From: Eubacteriaceae bacterium | GTDB lineage: Bacteria; Bacillota; Clostridia; Lachnospirales; Lachnospiraceae | DNA: 64,000 nucleotides | NCBI GenBank assembly: GCA_910574915.1 | Contig: CAJTCR010000017.1 | Location: 1 to 64,000, forward strand | Direction of reading: 5' to 3' | Shown: positions 7,691-15,405 of the stretch, in pieces | Numbering within the stretch: the first letter of the stretch is position 1 | How the letters are laid out: the number at the start of each line of letters is the position of its first letter | Notes under the pieces: model-generated | Databases searched by the model: none | What the model saw: only the letters and a program-made list of their open reading frames with translations | Told to the model about the DNA's origin: nothing | Program-made: the position numbers and the translations under genes

Positions 7691-9526
7691 TTATTCGCCC
7701 TCGGTGTCTACGTCAACTTCAAACACATCGTAGACCTCGTTGGGTTTTGGTTTGAGCCGGGTGGACAGAAACGCTTCAATGTCAAAGGCGTTCTTATCGT
7801 CCGCGTCGGCGGTGTACTGGAAATTGGGGTGCCTGGTGATGTCATACTTATCCGACAAAAACGGGCGGACGCCCCGCAGCTGGAGGATACATTTTCCCCC
7901 GTCCATCACCGCAAGCTCATCCTGGCTCATCAGCTCTTTCCCCAATTTCTGATAGTTGAGAGAGTGGGAGGTTTCCCTCCCCCGGCTCTCCCCGGTGTTG
8001 TAAGTGTCAATGGTTTCTTTTCCCAGGGCGGCGGCTAACTCCTTTAAGGTGGTGGGTTCTTTGCCGCCCAGAAAGATGGAAGTGTCCATATTTCCGATGA
8101 TGGTGTCGGCGTTGTCCTTGTAGATGGCCTTCAGCTGGGACTGCGCCTGCAATACCAGACAGGCGGAAATCTCCCGGCTTCGGATGGTGGCTACCAGCTT
8201 TTCCAGCTTTGGAATCTGCCCGATGTTGGCGCACTCGTCAATCAGGCAGCGCACATGGACCGGGAGCCTGCCGCCGTACACATCATCCGCTTTTTCACAG
8301 AGCAGATTAAACAGCTGGGTGTAGCACATGGAAATCAGGAAGTTAAAGCTGTCATCGGTATCGCTCATAATAAGGAACAGGGCGGTTTTTTTGTCCCCCA
8401 GGGTGTCCAGTTCCAGCTCATCATAGGCTGTGACCTCCCGTAGCTCGGCAATATCGAATACCGCCAGCCGCGCGCCGCAGGAAATCAGTATAGATTTTGC
8501 GGTTTTGCCCGCCGCCAGCTTATATTTTTTGTACTGCCGCACCGCGAAATGGTTGGGTTTCTCGGATTCCAGCGCGTCAAACATCAGGTCAACGGGGTTT
8601 TTGTATTCCTCATCGTCCTCCCGGACCTCCATCGCGTTAATAAACTCAATCAGGGTGGAGAAGTTCTGTTCTTCCACCGGGGCCTCGTAGTGGATATATC
8701 CAATCAGGGCGCAGTACAGCAGCGTTTCCGCTTTGACCCAGAAATCGTCACCGGCTTTCCCCTCGCCCTTGGTGTTGGCGATTAAGGTTGTCACCAGCTT
8801 CAAAATGTCCTTTTCGCTGTGGATATAGGCGAAAGGATTGTATTTCATGGATTTTTTGAAGTTGATGGTATTCAGCACCTTGATCCGGTACGGTTCATAG
8901 ATGGTTTTGCCGTTCTTGTCCTTCATGGGCTTTCCGTCCTTATCCAGCTTCGGCGCGCCCCGTTGGAGCAGCTTTCCACATTCGATCAGGATTGTACCTT
9001 TTGGGTCAGTAACCACATACGAGCTATGGAGCTGCATCAGGTTGGGCTTGAGCCAGAAGCGGGTCTTGCCGGAGCCGGAACCGCCGATCACAAGCACGTT
9101 TTTGTTGCGGGCGGTCTTGGGGTCCTTGGGGCGGCTGCTCATGGTAAGGCGTTCCGTCTGGGTGAGAATCACATTGTTCTGGAATACCGGATCGACATAA
9201 GGGGCGATGTCTTGGGAATTTCCCCATCTCGCGGAACCGTACTCGATATTCGGGCGGTACTTCTTGGCGTTTTTGCCTTTCAGGTAAACAGCCAGCCGGA
9301 GCGCCGCGCCGCAGCACAGCCCGACCAGCAGGTCCAGCGGATGAAAGCTGGGCCAGAAACTTCCGAGCGCCGCCGGAAGGACGGAGATTAGCGACAGCGC
9401 CTTTTCCGATGCGTCCGCGCCCTGGGCCATCCGCCACGCCTCCCCGAAGTTGGTGGCGAACAGCCCCATCAGGATATAGGGCAGGTTCAGCAAAACGAGC
9501 TTCTTGATGTTCAGGGGCTTTTTCAT
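7691..9526 (-). CDS. VirD4-like conjugal transfer coupling protein
   Basis: 611-residue type IV coupling protein (TraG/TraD/VirD4, CD1115-like subfamily) that would bring the relaxosome to the mating channel and pump DNA using ATP. Two N-terminal membrane segments lie in residues 8-75. Walker A is GGSGSGKTRFWLKPN near residue 147 and Walker B is CLIDECANIG near residue 433, followed by the arginine-containing TIRSREISACLVLQ. Length is normal. Its ATG overlaps the pcfB stop by four bases. The gene is intact even though the next ICE gene downstream is truncated, so the remnant may still couple DNA only if the transfer channel is supplied elsewhere. Confidence 0.93.
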   Translation of the reverse strand: MKKPLNIKKLVLLNLPYILMGLFATNFGEAWRMAQGADASEKALSLISVLPAALGSFWPSFHPLDLLVGLCCGAALRLAVYLKGKNAKKYRPNIEYGSARWGNSQDIAPYVDPVFQNNVILTQTERLTMSSRPKDPKTARNKNVLVIGGSGSGKTRFWLKPNLMQLHSSYVVTDPKGTILIECGKLLQRGAPKLDKDGKPMKDKNGKTIYEPYRIKVLNTINFKKSMKYNPFAYIHSEKDILKLVTTLIANTKGEGKAGDDFWVKAETLLYCALIGYIHYEAPVEEQNFSTLIEFINAMEVREDDEEYKNPVDLMFDALESEKPNHFAVRQYKKYKLAAGKTAKSILISCGARLAVFDIAELREVTAYDELELDTLGDKKTALFLIMSDTDDSFNFLISMCYTQLFNLLCEKADDVYGGRLPVHVRCLIDECANIGQIPKLEKLVATIRSREISACLVLQAQSQLKAIYKDNADTIIGNMDTSIFLGGKEPTTLKELAAALGKETIDTYNTGESRGRETSHSLNYQKLGKELMSQDELAVMDGGKCILQLRGVRPFLSDKYDITRHPNFQYTADADDKNAFDIEAFLSTRLKPKPNEVYDVFEVDVDTEGE

Positions 9527-10014
9527 CGTTCCAGCTCCTTTCGCTTTGTGCGGTCCACCACCGCGTTTTTCACCAGCTCTTTGAACTGGTTCAGCTTCGC
9601 CAGCACAGACGGGCGGGACGCCTTGCGGACCTTCTTCTGGGTGTACTCGGTAAATGCCGAGGTCAGCGCGTCCGCGTCGCGGGCCTTAAAAAAGACCAGA
9701 TACTTGGGCGGGGAACAGCTGCGGTCCTTCTTTACCGCGTAATCCACGCCGTACTTCCGGGCAACCCGTTCAAACGCCTTGATGGAGGGGTCTGTGATCT
9801 CAAGATTGGACACGCCCTGGTTCTGCCCGATGAGCTGCTTCACCGTCTGCCTGCCCTGGGGCTTGACCTCCGCGCCCTTTTCCCGCTGTTTCTGCATCTT
9901 TTGCTCCTTCAGGTGCGCCAGATACTTCATAATCGCCGCTTTGAACAGCCTGCCGGTGAATTTGGTGCCGCTGACAATGAGCGTCAGGGTTTTGCTTTCC
10001 ACTTCGTCCTGCAT
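9523..10014 (-). CDS. PcfB family conjugation accessory protein
   Basis: 163-residue PcfB-like protein, found directly upstream of the coupling protein in Gram-positive ICEs and conjugative plasmids. In pCF10, PcfB is a relaxosome or coupling accessory factor. Seen here are an N-terminal region (GTKFTGRLFKAAIMKYLAHL), a basic linker, and a C-terminal half with FERVARKYGVDYAVKKDRS and YLVFFKARDADALTSAF. The Shine-Dalgarno GAGGAGGCG lies upstream of ATG 10014. The TGA overlaps the virD4 start, pointing to coupled translation. Confidence 0.88.
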   Translation of the reverse strand: MQDEVESKTLTLIVSGTKFTGRLFKAAIMKYLAHLKEQKMQKQREKGAEVKPQGRQTVKQLIGQNQGVSNLEITDPSIKAFERVARKYGVDYAVKKDRSCSPPKYLVFFKARDADALTSAFTEYTQKKVRKASRPSVLAKLNQFKELVKNAVVDRTKRKELER

Positions 10015-10056
10015 GGGTGTTTCGCCTCCTCTCTATGGATTTTCTGCATGGTTTCT

Positions 10057-10368
10057 CTATCGGAGCTGGTCTTGCCGGTCATAGTGCAGATGTCCGTTTC
10101 GGACCTTCGCGTGGCTCACAATTTTGATATGCCCCTGTTCCTGGCGTTCCAGGGACTTTTTATATCCTTCCTCGGTGAGAAAGGCGCGGCTGCGTTCCCC
10201 TTTCCAGCCGATAGGGGAATCAGCGGTCAGGGTATCAAAAATAATCATGTGCCGGGTGTCCTCCGCGAACCGGTTTAAGTCCATGTAACTATGGCCGGAA
10301 TACTCCCGCGCCCCGGCTTTAAGCCGCATTTCCTCCATCAGCTGGCCGATGGTCTTTTGCTCAGGCAT
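10057..10368 (-). CDS. ICE accessory protein of unknown function (paralogue 1)
   Basis: 103-residue soluble protein that I do not recognise by function. Its second half (RAFLTEEGYKKSLERQEQGH, then IKIVSHAKVRNGHLHYD) is clearly related to the end of the protein at 11941-12216 (RLFLDEDGYQAVLASQ, DIKIKRYARVIEGHILDF), so the element carries two paralogues. GGAGG lies eight bases before the ATG, and the start overlaps the stop of the upstream gene by eight bases. Position between rep and pcfB suggests a plasmid-like maintenance or transfer accessory role, but this is only context. Confidence 0.75.
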   Translation of the reverse strand: MPEQKTIGQLMEEMRLKAGAREYSGHSYMDLNRFAEDTRHMIIFDTLTADSPIGWKGERSRAFLTEEGYKKSLERQEQGHIKIVSHAKVRNGHLHYDRQDQLR

Positions 10369-10723
10369 GGTGTGCGCCTCCTTTCTCCCGGCCCTGGCCC
10401 TTCACCGTCAGAATCCCGTCCAGCGTGGTGGCAGTGATCCGCAGGCGTTCCGCGGTGGCAATATCGTTTTTGACTGTTTCATCAGCCGCATGGCCGCAGA
10501 CTACCAGCACATGGGAGCGGCGCAGGTAATCCCGCGCAATGTCGATCCCGTCCTTGTGTTCCTGGGGGATTTCATCTTTCAGGAACAGCGGCAGGAACAA
10601 AACAGGGCAGACCGGGGAATATCCGGCGTCATACACCTGGCGGCAGTAATTGGCGGCGCTTGCCGCGTTTTCATGGGGGTTCTTGCTCCAGGGAGCGGTG
10701 ATATACGCAAGCGGTCGTTTCAT
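10361..10723 (-). CDS. DUF4406-like / nucleoside 2-deoxyribosyltransferase-like protein
   Basis: 120 residues. The opening RPLAYITAPWSKNPHENAA and the later YSPVCPVLFLPLFL and HVLVVCGHAADETVKNDIATAE resemble the nucleoside 2-deoxyribosyltransferase-like Rossmann fold (DUF4406 and relatives), common on phage and ICE DNA. Those proteins may act on nucleotides or nucleotide signals; activity here is not shown. I chose ATG 10723, eight or so bases after GAAAGGAA; an in-frame upstream ATG at 10756 has no ribosome site. It overlaps the next gene by eight bases. Confidence 0.7.
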   Translation of the reverse strand: MKRPLAYITAPWSKNPHENAASAANYCRQVYDAGYSPVCPVLFLPLFLKDEIPQEHKDGIDIARDYLRRSHVLVVCGHAADETVKNDIATAERLRITATTLDGILTVKGQGREKGGAHHA

Positions 10724-10773
10724 AACAGATTCCTTTCTCCCGGCAGTTCCGGGCATACAAAAACGGCCAGCTT

Positions 10774-11658
10774 TCAGAAGCCGCCGTACATATCGTGGTT
10801 GACCTGTGAGGTGTAATGGTTGCTCATGGTGGTGGGCGCGTTGAACAGCACCGTCAAAAGGTACTGCTTCATGTTCCGCACCTCGGTGGTGTTCTTTTGC
10901 AGGCAGTCCATGACAAACTCGATGTGGGAGCTGTCCAGCTTCAAGAACCGGGAGCGCACCACCTCATGGGGGAAGTCCGCCCCGGCAATCCGGGTGGTCT
11001 TACGCTTCGCGCAGACCGTTTCCACCAGCAGCTCCACAATCTCCTCCAAATCCTCCCGGTAAGTCCCAAACCGCTGTTTGAGGCAGTCATACTCGATATT
11101 CTCCAAAATCAGCTCCCGATAACTTTCCATCTCTGTGAGTGACATCGTTTCCCTTCGCTTCGGTTCCGGTGGCTTTGCCGCCGTTCCCCGGAAGGGAATG
11201 GAATCGGTAATTGATCCGTCAGTAATTGATTTTTGGGTATTTAATTTCTCTATATTTATTTGCGTTGGATTTTCCGTTGACGGTTTTCCCGTTGACGGAT
11301 TATCCGTTGTCGGAAAACCCGACAACGGTTTTTCCAACAACGGTTGGGCGGGCGGTTCCTCTGTTACCGGACGCTCATAAATCACATACTCGTTGGCGCT
11401 GAACTTGCCGCCCGCGTCGGTGGTCTGGCGGCGCTTGATGTACCCCGCCTTTTCCAGCTCATTGACTGCGGAGCGGATCGCGTCCTTGCTTTCCCGGTTG
11501 ATAACAGCCAGGCCGGAAAGGGTGTAGTCCCAATCCTCCGGCAACGAGAGCATTTGGGACAGCAGGCCCTTTGCTTTCAGGCTCAGGCTCTTGTCCCGCA
11601 GATGATAGTTGCTCATGACGGTGTATCCCTGTGTGCGTTCTACGCGAAAAACGGCCAT
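10774..11658 (-). CDS. ICE replication initiator-like protein (RepA-type)
   Basis: 294 residues. The N-terminal third (MAVFRVERTQGYTVMSNYHL, then SLSLKAKGLLSQMLSLPEDW and ESKDAIRSAVNELEKAGYI) is the winged-helix replication-initiator N-domain shared by RepA_N plasmids and Tn1549-like ICEs. A Pro/Ser/Thr linker with five-residue periodicity follows at about residues 105-130, and a helical C-terminal domain of the DUF6017 type completes it. ATG 11658 has AAGGAG nine bases upstream; a longer frame to 11787 lacks one. The linker DNA carries five regular 10-bp repeats and an AT-rich tract, as in plasmids whose origin lies inside rep. It probably supports autonomous replication of the excised ICE. 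Confidence 0.82.
   Translation of the reverse strand: MAVFRVERTQGYTVMSNYHLRDKSLSLKAKGLLSQMLSLPEDWDYTLSGLAVINRESKDAIRSAVNELEKAGYIKRRQTTDAGGKFSANEYVIYERPVTEEPPAQPLLEKPLSGFPTTDNPSTGKPSTENPTQINIEKLNTQKSITDGSITDSIPFRGTAAKPPEPKRRETMSLTEMESYRELILENIEYDCLKQRFGTYREDLEEIVELLVETVCAKRKTTRIAGADFPHEVVRSRFLKLDSSHIEFVMDCLQKNTTEVRNMKQYLLTVLFNAPTTMSNHYTSQVNHDMYGGF
11218..11343. repeat. Iteron-like repeats and AT-rich tract inside rep
   Basis: Five 10-bp repeats begin at 11274, 11289, 11304, 11319 and 11334, exactly 15 bp apart: CCGTTGACGG twice, CCGTTGTCGG, then CCGACAACGG and CCAACAACGG in the opposite sense. Copies three and four form a perfect 10-bp inverted repeat. An AT-rich stretch (about 11218-11263) lies beside them. 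The 15-bp period also equals the five-residue protein repeat of the linker, so a purely coding origin is possible. Confidence 0.6.
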
Positions 11659-11725
11659 TTTCTGCACTCCTTTCGTTTCCCAGGGCATGAAAAAAGCCAC
11701 AATCCCGTAAAAAGAATTGCGGCGT

Positions 11726-11917
11726 TCATTTGCTGGCTGACTTCTGCCTGTACCGGTGAAAAAACGGCGGCATGGGCGGTTTGTCAAACAGGCTCTCTAA
11801 CTGCGGAAACGTCAGGGTTTGAAAAATCCAGTCAATCTCAATGGTTTCCATGTTGCGCTGGGAGCGGCAGTCCTCCCGGATGGCTTCTCTGATTTCCTTA
11901 ACGGTACACATATTCAT
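11726..11917 (-). CDS. Small ICE protein of unknown function
   Basis: 63 residues, no membrane segment, predicted helical (VKEIREAIREDCRSQRNME, then IDWIFQTLTFPQLESLFDK). I do not recognise the family. GAGAGGAAGGA sits just before ATG 11917; a second ATG two codons in is equally possible. It lies between rep and the second accessory paralogue in the same direction, with compact spacing, so it is probably part of the par-rep operon. Confidence 0.65.
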   Translation of the reverse strand: MNMCTVKEIREAIREDCRSQRNMETIEIDWIFQTLTFPQLESLFDKPPMPPFFHRYRQKSASK

Positions 11918-11940
11918 TCCTTCCTCTCAATTTGTCGGGT

Positions 11941-12216
11941 TTACGGGTGGCGTTTCTTTTTGGGCTTGAAGTCCAGGATATGCCCCTCAATGACGCGGGC
12001 ATACCGTTTGATTTTGATGTCCCGGCGTTTCTGGCTGGCGAGAACGGCCTGGTAGCCGTCCTCGTCCAGAAACAGGCGCGTTTCATCGCCGGGTGCGCCG
12101 TAGGCGGTGCGGGGCCGCAGGACGGAAAACTCCACCATCCAGCGGGTCTTATCCTGAAACCGTTCCACAGCCAGTATGTTGTGGCCCTTTAACTCCCTGG
12201 CAACGTGATCTCTCAT
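11941..12216 (-). CDS. ICE accessory protein of unknown function (paralogue 2)
   Basis: 91 residues, related at its C-terminal half to the product of 10057-10368 (shared pattern R-x-FL-x-E/D-x-GY, IKI, and a final GH-I/L). Seven lysines and arginines close the protein. ATG 12216 follows GAAAGGAGCGCC; an in-frame ATG at 12264 lies inside parB and has no ribosome site. The 3' end of parB is 11 bases away. Function not known. Confidence 0.72.
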   Translation of the reverse strand: MRDHVARELKGHNILAVERFQDKTRWMVEFSVLRPRTAYGAPGDETRLFLDEDGYQAVLASQKRRDIKIKRYARVIEGHILDFKPKKKRHP

Positions 12217-12227
12217 AGGCGCTCCTT

Positions 12228-13163
12228 TCAGCGTTCCTGATCTCTCTGACGCTTTTTCTGCCACTGTTCCAGCAGTTTGATGATGGTTTCCTGCATCCGG
12301 GCAGGGGTGTAGCTTTTGGGAAAATACTTCCGCAGGGTGTCGGAGGTAAACGTCACCTTGTCCAGATCGCTTTTCTTTTCCTCGCCCATAATCGCCCGCA
12401 TTACATCTATGGACAGATGCCCCTCCTGACTGAATTTCTTGAGCCGCTGGGCTTGGGAAAGGGAGGGGGTGGCCTGTTCGCTGTCCATCGCGTCCAAAAG
12501 CTGGGTCTGTTCTTCTTTTTTGAGAAAGGACAGCTCATAGGCCGGGTTCAGGGCGATTTTCTTCTCGTCCACCATGTTCAGCAGTTCGGGGATCAGCTCG
12601 GTCAGGCGAATGTAGCGGAAAATCTGGTTTTTACTCTGGCCGACCTGTTCCGCCAGAACCTCGCTGGACTTCTTCCCAAAATCGTTCCCAACTTGGGAAC
12701 AATTTTCTTTGGAGGGCCGACCGGCTTGCCGCTTCATAGCGTCTAACTTCATCTTGTAGGCAAAGGCCCTCTCGCTTGGGAGCAGACTTTCTCGTTGCAG
12801 GTTGCTGTCAACCATGATAATCGTGGCGGCGTCATCGTCCAAATCCCGGACAATGACCGGCATGGTTTCTTTCTCCGCCAGTTCGCTGGCCCTATGCCGC
12901 CTGTGTCCGGCTACCAGCTCATAACCGCCGTTAGGGTCAGGTCTGGCAATCGCCGGGACCAGAACGCCATACTGCCGGATGCTGTCGGCGGTTTCCATCA
13001 TGGCATCATCATCTTTGACTTTGAAAGGATGTCCCTTGAACGAGTGCAGCTCGCTTAAAGGGATTTCTACCACCTTTTCCCGCCCCGCGTCGGCGCGGCT
13101 TTCCTCGGTGGTAAACAGATCATCGACCGATGCCAGCTCTACTTTTTTCGCGCTGCTTTTCAA
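12228..13163 (-). CDS. parB: ParB/RepB/Spo0J family partition protein
   Basis: 311-residue DNA-partition protein. The N-terminal ParB/Srx CTP-binding domain is visible as HPFKVKDDDAMMETADSIRQ, YELVAGHRRHRASELA and VDSNLQRESLLPSERAFAYK. A helix-turn-helix block follows (VGQSKNQIFRYIRLTELIPELL). The C-terminal part is lysine-rich. It would load at a centromere-like site and work with the adjacent ParA to keep the excised or replicating ICE. The frame starts 44 bases inside the end of parA, so the two are translationally coupled. Candidate binding sites lie upstream of parA at 14210 and 14250. Confidence 0.92.
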   Translation of the reverse strand: MKSSAKKVELASVDDLFTTEESRADAGREKVVEIPLSELHSFKGHPFKVKDDDAMMETADSIRQYGVLVPAIARPDPNGGYELVAGHRRHRASELAEKETMPVIVRDLDDDAATIIMVDSNLQRESLLPSERAFAYKMKLDAMKRQAGRPSKENCSQVGNDFGKKSSEVLAEQVGQSKNQIFRYIRLTELIPELLNMVDEKKIALNPAYELSFLKKEEQTQLLDAMDSEQATPSLSQAQRLKKFSQEGHLSIDVMRAIMGEEKKSDLDKVTFTSDTLRKYFPKSYTPARMQETIIKLLEQWQKKRQRDQER

Positions 13164-13950
13164 GTTTCAACACCTCCTTGGTCAGATTTGCGTAGCCTTC
13201 GGCTACTTTGCCGCCTGGGTCATGGGCGAAAATGCTCCTGCCCTCCGCGCTGGTTTCCTTTGCCCGGACAGAATGGGGAATCTCGGTGCTGAACACCTTG
13301 ATTTTACTCCCGTAGGTTTCCCGCAGCAGGGCGGCAATCTCTTTGGCGAAGTTGGTACGGTTATCCACCATCGTCAGCAGGATACCATCTATTTGCAGTT
13401 TCGGGTTGATCTGCCGCTTGACCTTGGCTACCGTAGAGAGCAGCTGTTCCAGCCCTTTGGCGGGCAGATACTCCGCCTGGACGGGGATTATGATCCGGTT
13501 GGCAGCGGCCAGAGCGTTGACGGTGAGCATACCCAAGGAGGGCTGGCAGTCTATGAGGATATGGGAATACTGCCCCTTTACACTGTCCAGGTATTGCCGC
13601 AGAATCGTTTCCCGGCTCATGGCATTTACCAGCGAAACCTCCATGCCGGACAGCTGAATATCCGCTGGCATCAGGTCCACGCCCTCCGGGTGGCGCAGAA
13701 TCCCCTCGCCGGGGCGGACCGGCTGATCGGTCAGGATGCGGCCCATTGCGTCAGAGAGGGTAAAGGGCAGCTTATCCGGCTGGGGATTGCCCAGGCTGAT
13801 GGTCAGGCTCCCTTGCGGGTCCCCGTCAATGAGAAGCACTTTCTTTCCGGCCTGTGCCAGCCCAATCCCTAAGTTGGCACAGGTTGTGGTTTTACCCACA
13901 CCTCCCTTTTGATTGGCGATGGCGATGATTTGCGTGTTCAAGATAATCAC
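13120..13950 (-). CDS. parA: ParA family partition ATPase
   Basis: 276-residue ParA/Soj ATPase without an N-terminal DNA-binding extension (type Ib-like). It shows the deviant Walker A KGGVGKTTTCANLG with the signature lysine, LLIDGDPQGSLT, the Walker B-like HILIDCQPSLG and the LTMVDNRTNFAKE region. It moves ParB-bound DNA over the nucleoid. It is the first gene of the leftward ICE operon; only terminators and repeats separate it from rpsI, so the ICE end is near 14.3 kb. Confidence 0.93.
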   Translation of the reverse strand: MIILNTQIIAIANQKGGVGKTTTCANLGIGLAQAGKKVLLIDGDPQGSLTISLGNPQPDKLPFTLSDAMGRILTDQPVRPGEGILRHPEGVDLMPADIQLSGMEVSLVNAMSRETILRQYLDSVKGQYSHILIDCQPSLGMLTVNALAAANRIIIPVQAEYLPAKGLEQLLSTVAKVKRQINPKLQIDGILLTMVDNRTNFAKEIAALLRETYGSKIKVFSTEIPHSVRAKETSAEGRSIFAHDPGGKVAEGYANLTKEVLKLEKQREKSRAGIGR

Positions 13951-13985
13951 CTCATTTCTAAGTCGTTGTGGTTGCTTCTGGAAAT

Positions 13986-14030
13986 AGAAAAAGCCGCCAC
14001 TTCAAAAATTGAAAAGTGACGGCTTTTTCT
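13986..14030. terminator. Bidirectional terminator upstream of parA
   Basis: AGAAAAAGCCGCCACTT (13986-14002) pairs with AAGTGACGGCTTTTTCT (14014-14030), giving T runs in both directions. It would insulate the ICE operon from rpsI-side transcription. A second weaker hairpin (GCACCCAG with CTGAGTGC, about 14065-14093) follows. Confidence 0.75.
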
Positions 14031-14123
14031 GATCCCGGAATACAGTTCCCCGGAAATGCAAAAAGCACCCAGCAAAAAATACTGAGTGCCTGCATTAAAA
14101 TCATATTCAATTATTCAAATTCG

Positions 14124-14318
14124 GTCAAATTATATCAAACCATCCAGACGAAAAATTGTCCTTGAAGGAGCTGAAAAGCCGCACTTCCAAACGGCAAAAA
14201 TCGGCCTGCGGTTATCCTATTTTGTAACCACTTACCCCTCTTTTTGCCCGGTTATCCTATTGGGAACCACTACAAATTTGGTGAAAAATGGTTTTTTTAA
14301 GTCAAACTGCATCAAACC
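14124..14318. repeat. Repeats upstream of parA near the ICE end
   Basis: Two nested pairs. GGTTATCCTATTTTGTAACC (14210-14229) and GGTTATCCTATTGGGAACC (14250-14268) are direct copies, each with inverted ends, 40 bp apart. Outside them, GTCAAATTATATCAAACC (14124-14141) and GTCAAACTGCATCAAACC (14301-14318) match at 15 of 18 positions. Position next to parA and at the ICE edge suits parS or integrase arm sites. No gene is supported in 13951-14382. Confidence 0.55.
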
Positions 14319-14330
14319 CTATCAAAAGCA

Positions 14331-14362
14331 AAAGCCCGGAAAACCTTGATTTTCCGGGCTTT
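14331..14362 (-). terminator. rplM-rpsI operon terminator
   Basis: AAAGCCCGGAAAA (14331-14343) pairs with TTTTCCGGGCTTT (14350-14362) with six bases between, ending in T runs on both strands. It follows the rpsI stop by about 20 bases. Confidence 0.85.
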
Positions 14363-14382
14363 TTGAGCCATTTTGATAAAAT

Positions 14383-14775
14383 TTAACGCTTGCTGAACTG
14401 CGGAGCGCGGCGGGCCGCTTTGAGACCGTATTTCTTTCTTTCTTTCATACGCGGATCACGTGTCAGGTAACCAGCGCTCTTTAATACTGGACGGTACTCA
14501 GAATCTGCTTCCAGCAGTGCTCTTGCGATTCCGTGGCGGATCGCACCAGCCTGGCCGGTAAAGCCGCCGCCCTTTACATTTACAAGCACGTCGAACTTGT
14601 CTACCGTTCCTGTCGCTTCCAACGGCTGACGTACGATAACTTTTAACGTTTCTAAGCCGAGATAATCGTCGATATCTCTTTTATTAATTGTGATTTTGCC
14701 TGTTCCTGGTAACAGATATACTCTGGCAACAGAGCTTTTTCTTCTTCCTGTTCCATAATATCTTGCATTAGCCAC
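14383..14775 (-). CDS. rpsI: 30S ribosomal protein S9
   Basis: 130 residues, the usual length. The opening [16 protein letters not shown] and the C-terminal [14 protein letters not shown] tail, whose last arginine reaches the P-site tRNA, are both intact. It follows rplM by 23 bases in the standard rplM-rpsI operon. The 3' end is a known integration region for several ICEs of Bacillota, and here the ICE par genes begin about 430 bases beyond it with the coding end preserved. Confidence 0.98.
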   Translation of the reverse strand: MANARYYGTGRRKSSVARVYLLPGTGKITINKRDIDDYLGLETLKVIVRQPLEATGTVDKFDVLVNVKGGGFTGQAGAIRHGIARALLEADSEYRPVLKSAGYLTRDPRMKERKKYGLKAARRAPQFSKR

Positions 14776-14798
14776 TGTAATTTACCTCCTAATTCCGA

Positions 14799-15227
14799 TT
14801 AAAATGTGAGAGCTTCCGGTTTTTGAGCTGCGTGTTTGTGATCTGGGCCTACGTATACGAATAATTTACGATACATCTGTCTGCCCAAAGGCCCCTTCGG
14901 GAGCATACCCTTCACTGCGTATTCCACAACTCTTTCCGGGTGCTTTTTCAACATATCCTTTAATGTAGTTTCCTTCATTCCACCTACATAACCGGAATGC
15001 TTGTAGTAAATCTTTTGATCCAGCTTTTTGCCTGATACTTTGATCTTCTCAGCATTAACTACGATCACATAATCGCCTGTATCCATATGCGGCGTAAAAA
15101 TTGGTTTATGTCTGCCTCTTAATACTTTAGCAATTTCTGATGCTAAACGTCCTAATGTCTTTCCTTCTGCGTCTACAACATACCATTTTCTGTTGATGGT
15201 ATCTGGACTTGCCATAAAAGTTTTCAT
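14799..15227 (-). CDS. rplM: 50S ribosomal protein L13
   Basis: 142 residues. Family motifs are [40 protein letters not shown] and [17 protein letters not shown]13 is an early assembly protein of the large subunit. I start at ATG 15227, preceded by AAGGAGGCAGACCA; the frame is open upstream to 15275 but without a ribosome site. It is the first gene of the rplM-rpsI operon and has its own consensus promoter. Confidence 0.97.
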   Translation of the reverse strand: MKTFMASPDTINRKWYVVDAEGKTLGRLASEIAKVLRGRHKPIFTPHMDTGDYVIVVNAEKIKVSGKKLDQKIYYKHSGYVGGMKETTLKDMLKKHPERVVEYAVKGMLPKGPLGRQMYRKLFVYVGPDHKHAAQKPEALTF

Positions 15228-15397
15228 TGGTCTGCCTCCTTGAAAATTTTGTAAGAACTCCAAAAACTCAGCCATGTCCGGAAGCTTCGTCTTCTTCCTT
15301 CTCCGATATTATATAGTTAAAACACAGGAACCGTGGTTCCTGCATTTTTTTCTATGTCAGACTTAAATATTATAGTACCCGGTGCCGTGTGTGTCAA
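15228..15397 (-). promoter_or_regulatory. rplM promoter and 5' leader
   Basis: TTGACA (15392-15397) and TATAAT (15369-15374), 17 bp apart, are full consensus. The roughly 135-base leader contains a palindromic stem CAGGAACC/GGTTCCTG (15325-15342). In Firmicutes the rplM leader is an L13-binding autoregulatory RNA; this leader could be one, but the match was not computed. Confidence 0.75.
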
Positions 15398-15405
15398 GAT
15401 TTATT

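Noticed and set aside
15325-15342. CAGGAACC/GGTTCCTG stem read as a rightward terminator
   Set aside because: A T run follows on the plus strand, but no rightward gene lies upstream; the stem is inside the rplM leader, where it is better explained as part of the L13 regulatory RNA.
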